From Alphaproteobacteria bacterium (GTDB lineage Bacteria; Pseudomonadota; Alphaproteobacteria; Rickettsiales; UBA8987), in assembly GCA_023269645.1 (NCBI GenBank), contig JAHFPR010000123.1, positions 1-6,142 of the forward strand: DNA of 6,142 nucleotides, in the 5' to 3' direction. A program made the translations under genes and the position numbers. The notes under the pieces were generated by a model, which ran no database searches, was not told the origin of the DNA, and was given only the letters and a program-made list of their open reading frames with translations. How positions within the stretch are numbered: position 1 is the first letter of the stretch; each line of letters starts with the position of its first letter. Positions 3,927 to 6,142 of the stretch are shown piece after piece.

Positions 3927-6142
3927 CTATCGGTAATGCTGCTGCTCCCACATATCCTCCAGCCGCTCTTTCTCCCAGTAGGGTGTGGGCTGGTCAATGT
4001 CGCTGTCGATGGTAAGCCTTACGGGAAGGGATCTTGCCCCCACCTTCATCTCGGATTTCAGATGCAATGACCAGTCCGGCAGGCTGATTTTCGTTTCCAG
4101 TGTGCTTTCCTTGAGCGGAAAGGAGCGCATGACAATATCCTTCAGTGAAACAACCCCTTGATCAATCTTGGCTCCACCCGCGATATAATTGAAATCCGTT
4201 TCACCCGAAGCCAGGATGCGCGGAACCCAGTATTTTACCTCTTTGATGGATTGCAGCCCCAGAACGCGCTGATCCAGAAGTGCCAGGTTAAACCCTTTCG
4301 CCTTAATCCCGCGGGAAACAAAATTGAGATTACCCTGCAGGGTAGAAAACCACTGGGTCACCGTAAATCCGGACATATTGATTCCTCCGGTCAGGTTTAT
4401 TTTTCCTTCCAGTGCCTCAAACCCGAACAGGTTGCCCAGCATTTCTTTCACATCCGCGTTGGCAATAGCAAATGCGCCGCTGATGGCCGGACGATCCCCG
4501 GTCATTATATAGCCTTCCATTTTCATTCTGCTGCCAAAGATCTTGGCGTGACCTTCCTTGATTTGCAGGCGATCTCCCAGAATATCAATATCCATCGCCA
4601 TATCTTTTGCCGTAAAATTATTATGATGGAATTCGCCCGCCTTGAGGTGCATTTCCCCCTCGAAGCTGGTAAGCCGGGAAGTATCAATAATTTCTTCCGA
4701 CCACCTGCTGGATGCTTGCTGTTTCGCATCCGCCGGAACGATGCCGAGCAGCGGTTTCAAATCCTGCAGCGTTACTTTTTCCGCTTCTACGGAAATATCC
4801 ACCTTGGGCTTGAGGAGGCGGTTATCCACCTGTGCCGATAACGCCACCTTGCCGAATATGGAATCAAAGGTGACATCACTGAATTCGGAAAGCCCGCCTC
4901 CGACCGCCCCTTTGCCGGAAAAATTCTGCATCACCTGGTTGTTATAACGCAGTTCATCCGCATTAAGTGCCAGATCAAGCCGCTCGAATATCACATCAAG
5001 TTTCCGCAATTGATCAAAAATGCTGCGTACCGAACGTATCTCCATCTGCTGTGACGCAGCCTTCCCCTGCGCATCCTGCCCCTGTGCGATGGCCGCCATC
5101 GCTGCCATCCGGTCAATATCCAGCAGATTAACGTGCAGCCCCGCAGCCACGACCAGTGCCTTCCTGCCCTGCAGCGATACAGTTCCCTGCACGTGCATTC
5201 CTCCCATCTGAAGCGAACTGTCTTTCAGCAAAACATTTTCCGCTGACATGGTCGCCCGGCTCTCGAACTCCACCGGCTTGAAAATTTCCGGCGGAACGCT
5301 TGTCGGCTCCTTGCCAAGCCAGGTTAGAAACTCATACAGATTATCGCTCTGCAGCTTGACATCGCCAACAAAATTGCCCTGCCCATCCGGCTGTGATAAT
5401 GCCTGCATCACCGTCCCCCCCGGAAGATTCTTCAGGCTCACTTCGTGCAGAATAATACTGCTTCTGCTCATTTCCACATCCGCGCGAACATCCTCCAGCT
5501 TCTGTTTTTTATACGTCAGTGCCTTGATGGAGGTATCCAGATGTACCTTGATGTCACGGGGGAGCGTTAAATTCGTGAACAGGTCGCCCGTTGCATGGGT
5601 AGATTCCGTGTCTGCGCCTTCCTCGTTCGCCGCCGTTTTATCCCGGCTCCCCACAACGCCCGTCAGCATATCTAGATCCAGAGCCTCTCCCTGCATGGCC
5701 AAATCCAGCGTGTTGACCGCCCCAAAAGAAATTCCGATATTCATCTTTCCCTTGGCATATGCAGAATTGACCTCTACGTTCTGCAGTGCCGCTTTTTCCT
5801 GCGAAATGACAAAATCACCTCCGATAAGGGAGGTATTTTCCCGGAATATGTCGGTAACAAGCCTGGGCAACTCCACACCGCGTATCTGCGAAGCCTTCGC
5901 CACGGTGGATTTCAGCTTTCCACGGATAGACCTGCTGCCTTCCGCGCCCTGCACCCGGCCTTCCATAGAGATAGCAGAAGTCCCCAGGTTGATATTGAAT
6001 GCCACCTTTGGAATATTATCCGTCAGCTTGTCAATGCGCAATTCATAGTCGAGTGGCATCCCCAGCGTTTCGGAAGTAAACACGCCGGAAGCCCGGAACG
6101 GCCCCTGCAGGGATCCCGCATGGAAATAGGCACTGTCCAGCA
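3927..6142 (-). CDS. AsmA family protein, C-terminal 737 residues, start beyond the right edge
   Basis: AsmA-family proteins are large envelope proteins, usually with one N-terminal membrane anchor and a long periplasmic beta-rich groove. They are linked to phospholipid transport to, and assembly of, the outer membrane. The frame is open to base 6142 with no stop, so the anchor and start are missing. The interior shows the repeated weak pattern of the family, for example LQMGGMHVQGTVSLQGRKAL followed by AGLHVNLLDIDRM (about 5098-5216), and GDRLQIKEGHAKIFGSRMKM (about 4520-4580). The AsmA-like C-terminal module is at about 4150-4440, with LEGKINLTGGINMSGFTV and then WFSTLQGNLNF. Two likely flexible linkers stand out: a charged stretch at about 5583-5657 and an Ala/Gln-rich one at 5043-5108. 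A GTG at 6083-6081 is only an internal codon, because in-frame family-like sequence continues upstream of it. The gene converges with yajQ. Which AsmA subfamily it belongs to (AsmA, YhdP, YicH-like) is not decided. Base composition shows no break. Confidence 0.9.
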   Translation of the reverse strand, partial: LDSAYFHAGSLQGPFRASGVFTSETLGMPLDYELRIDKLTDNIPKVAFNINLGTSAISMEGRVQGAEGSRSIRGKLKSTVAKASQIRGVELPRLVTDIFRENTSLIGGDFVISQEKAALQNVEVNSAYAKGKMNIGISFGAVNTLDLAMQGEALDLDMLTGVVGSRDKTAANEEGADTESTHATGDLFTNLTLPRDIKVHLDTSIKALTYKKQKLEDVRADVEMSRSSIILHEVSLKNLPGGTVMQALSQPDGQGNFVGDVKLQSDNLYEFLTWLGKEPTSVPPEIFKPVEFESRATMSAENVLLKDSSLQMGGMHVQGTVSLQGRKALVVAAGLHVNLLDIDRMAAMAAIAQGQDAQGKAASQQMEIRSVRSIFDQLRKLDVIFERLDLALNADELRYNNQVMQNFSGKGAVGGGLSEFSDVTFDSIFGKVALSAQVDNRLLKPKVDISVEAEKVTLQDLKPLLGIVPADAKQQASSRWSEEIIDTSRLTSFEGEMHLKAGEFHHNNFTAKDMAMDIDILGDRLQIKEGHAKIFGSRMKMEGYIMTGDRPAISGAFAIANADVKEMLGNLFGFEALEGKINLTGGINMSGFTVTQWFSTLQGNLNFVSRGIKAKGFNLALLDQRVLGLQSIKEVKYWVPRILASGETDFNYIAGGAKIDQGVVSLKDIVMRSFPLKESTLETKISLPDWSLHLKSEMKVGARSLPVRLTIDSDIDQPTPYWEKERLEDMWEQQHYR

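Noticed and set aside
5248..6048. Plus-strand open frame (266 codons) opposite the AsmA-like gene
   Set aside because: Ser/Pro/Arg-rich shadow of a well-supported coding frame, with no family resemblance.

Overview
The window looks like a chromosomal housekeeping region of an alphaproteobacterium with moderate-to-high GC. The evidence is the minus-strand order hisS, prfA, prmC, which I know as a common alphaproteobacterial arrangement. The wording of HisRS and RF1 also looks alphaproteobacterial, with some resemblance to Rickettsiales-type sequences, and there is an intergenic palindromic repeat of the GTCATTCCCGC type. The assignment is from memory of these families; no search was run, and nothing finer than class level is claimed.

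Layout, left to right. The first 171 bases hold the start of prmC on the minus strand, cut by the left edge. A small gene for a predicted secreted protein of unknown function (172-696, minus) follows and ends directly against the prmC start codon. Next come prfA, encoding peptide chain release factor 1 (735-1805, minus), and a 159-base spacer made almost entirely of hairpins and a palindromic repeat element (1806-1964). hisS, encoding histidyl-tRNA synthetase, follows (1965-3266, minus). A divergent promoter region (3267-3427) separates hisS from yajQ (3428-3913, plus), which encodes a nucleotide-binding YajQ/UPF0234 protein. yajQ converges, 13 bases away, on the 3' end of a large AsmA-family gene (3927 to beyond 6142, minus) that runs off the right edge.

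How the genes work together. hisS, prfA, the secreted-protein gene and prmC read in one direction and are probably largely one transcription unit started by a good sigma70-like promoter upstream of hisS. HisRS charges tRNA-His, RF1 ends translation at UAA/UAG, and PrmC methylates the glutamine of the RF1 GGQ motif, so prfA and prmC are functional partners. The AsmA-like protein belongs to a family linked to envelope lipid transport and outer-membrane assembly and is unrelated to the translation genes.

I do not see a wholly new system here. The strongest anomalies are as follows. The 3' third of hisS, almost exactly the anticodon-binding domain, has sharply different base composition from the catalytic part, suggesting a mosaic gene. 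A compact palindromic element abuts that divergent segment. An uncharacterised exported protein is inserted between prfA and prmC. No RNA genes, CRISPR arrays, insertion sequences or phage genes were seen, and no stretch of more than 300 bases lacks a gene.
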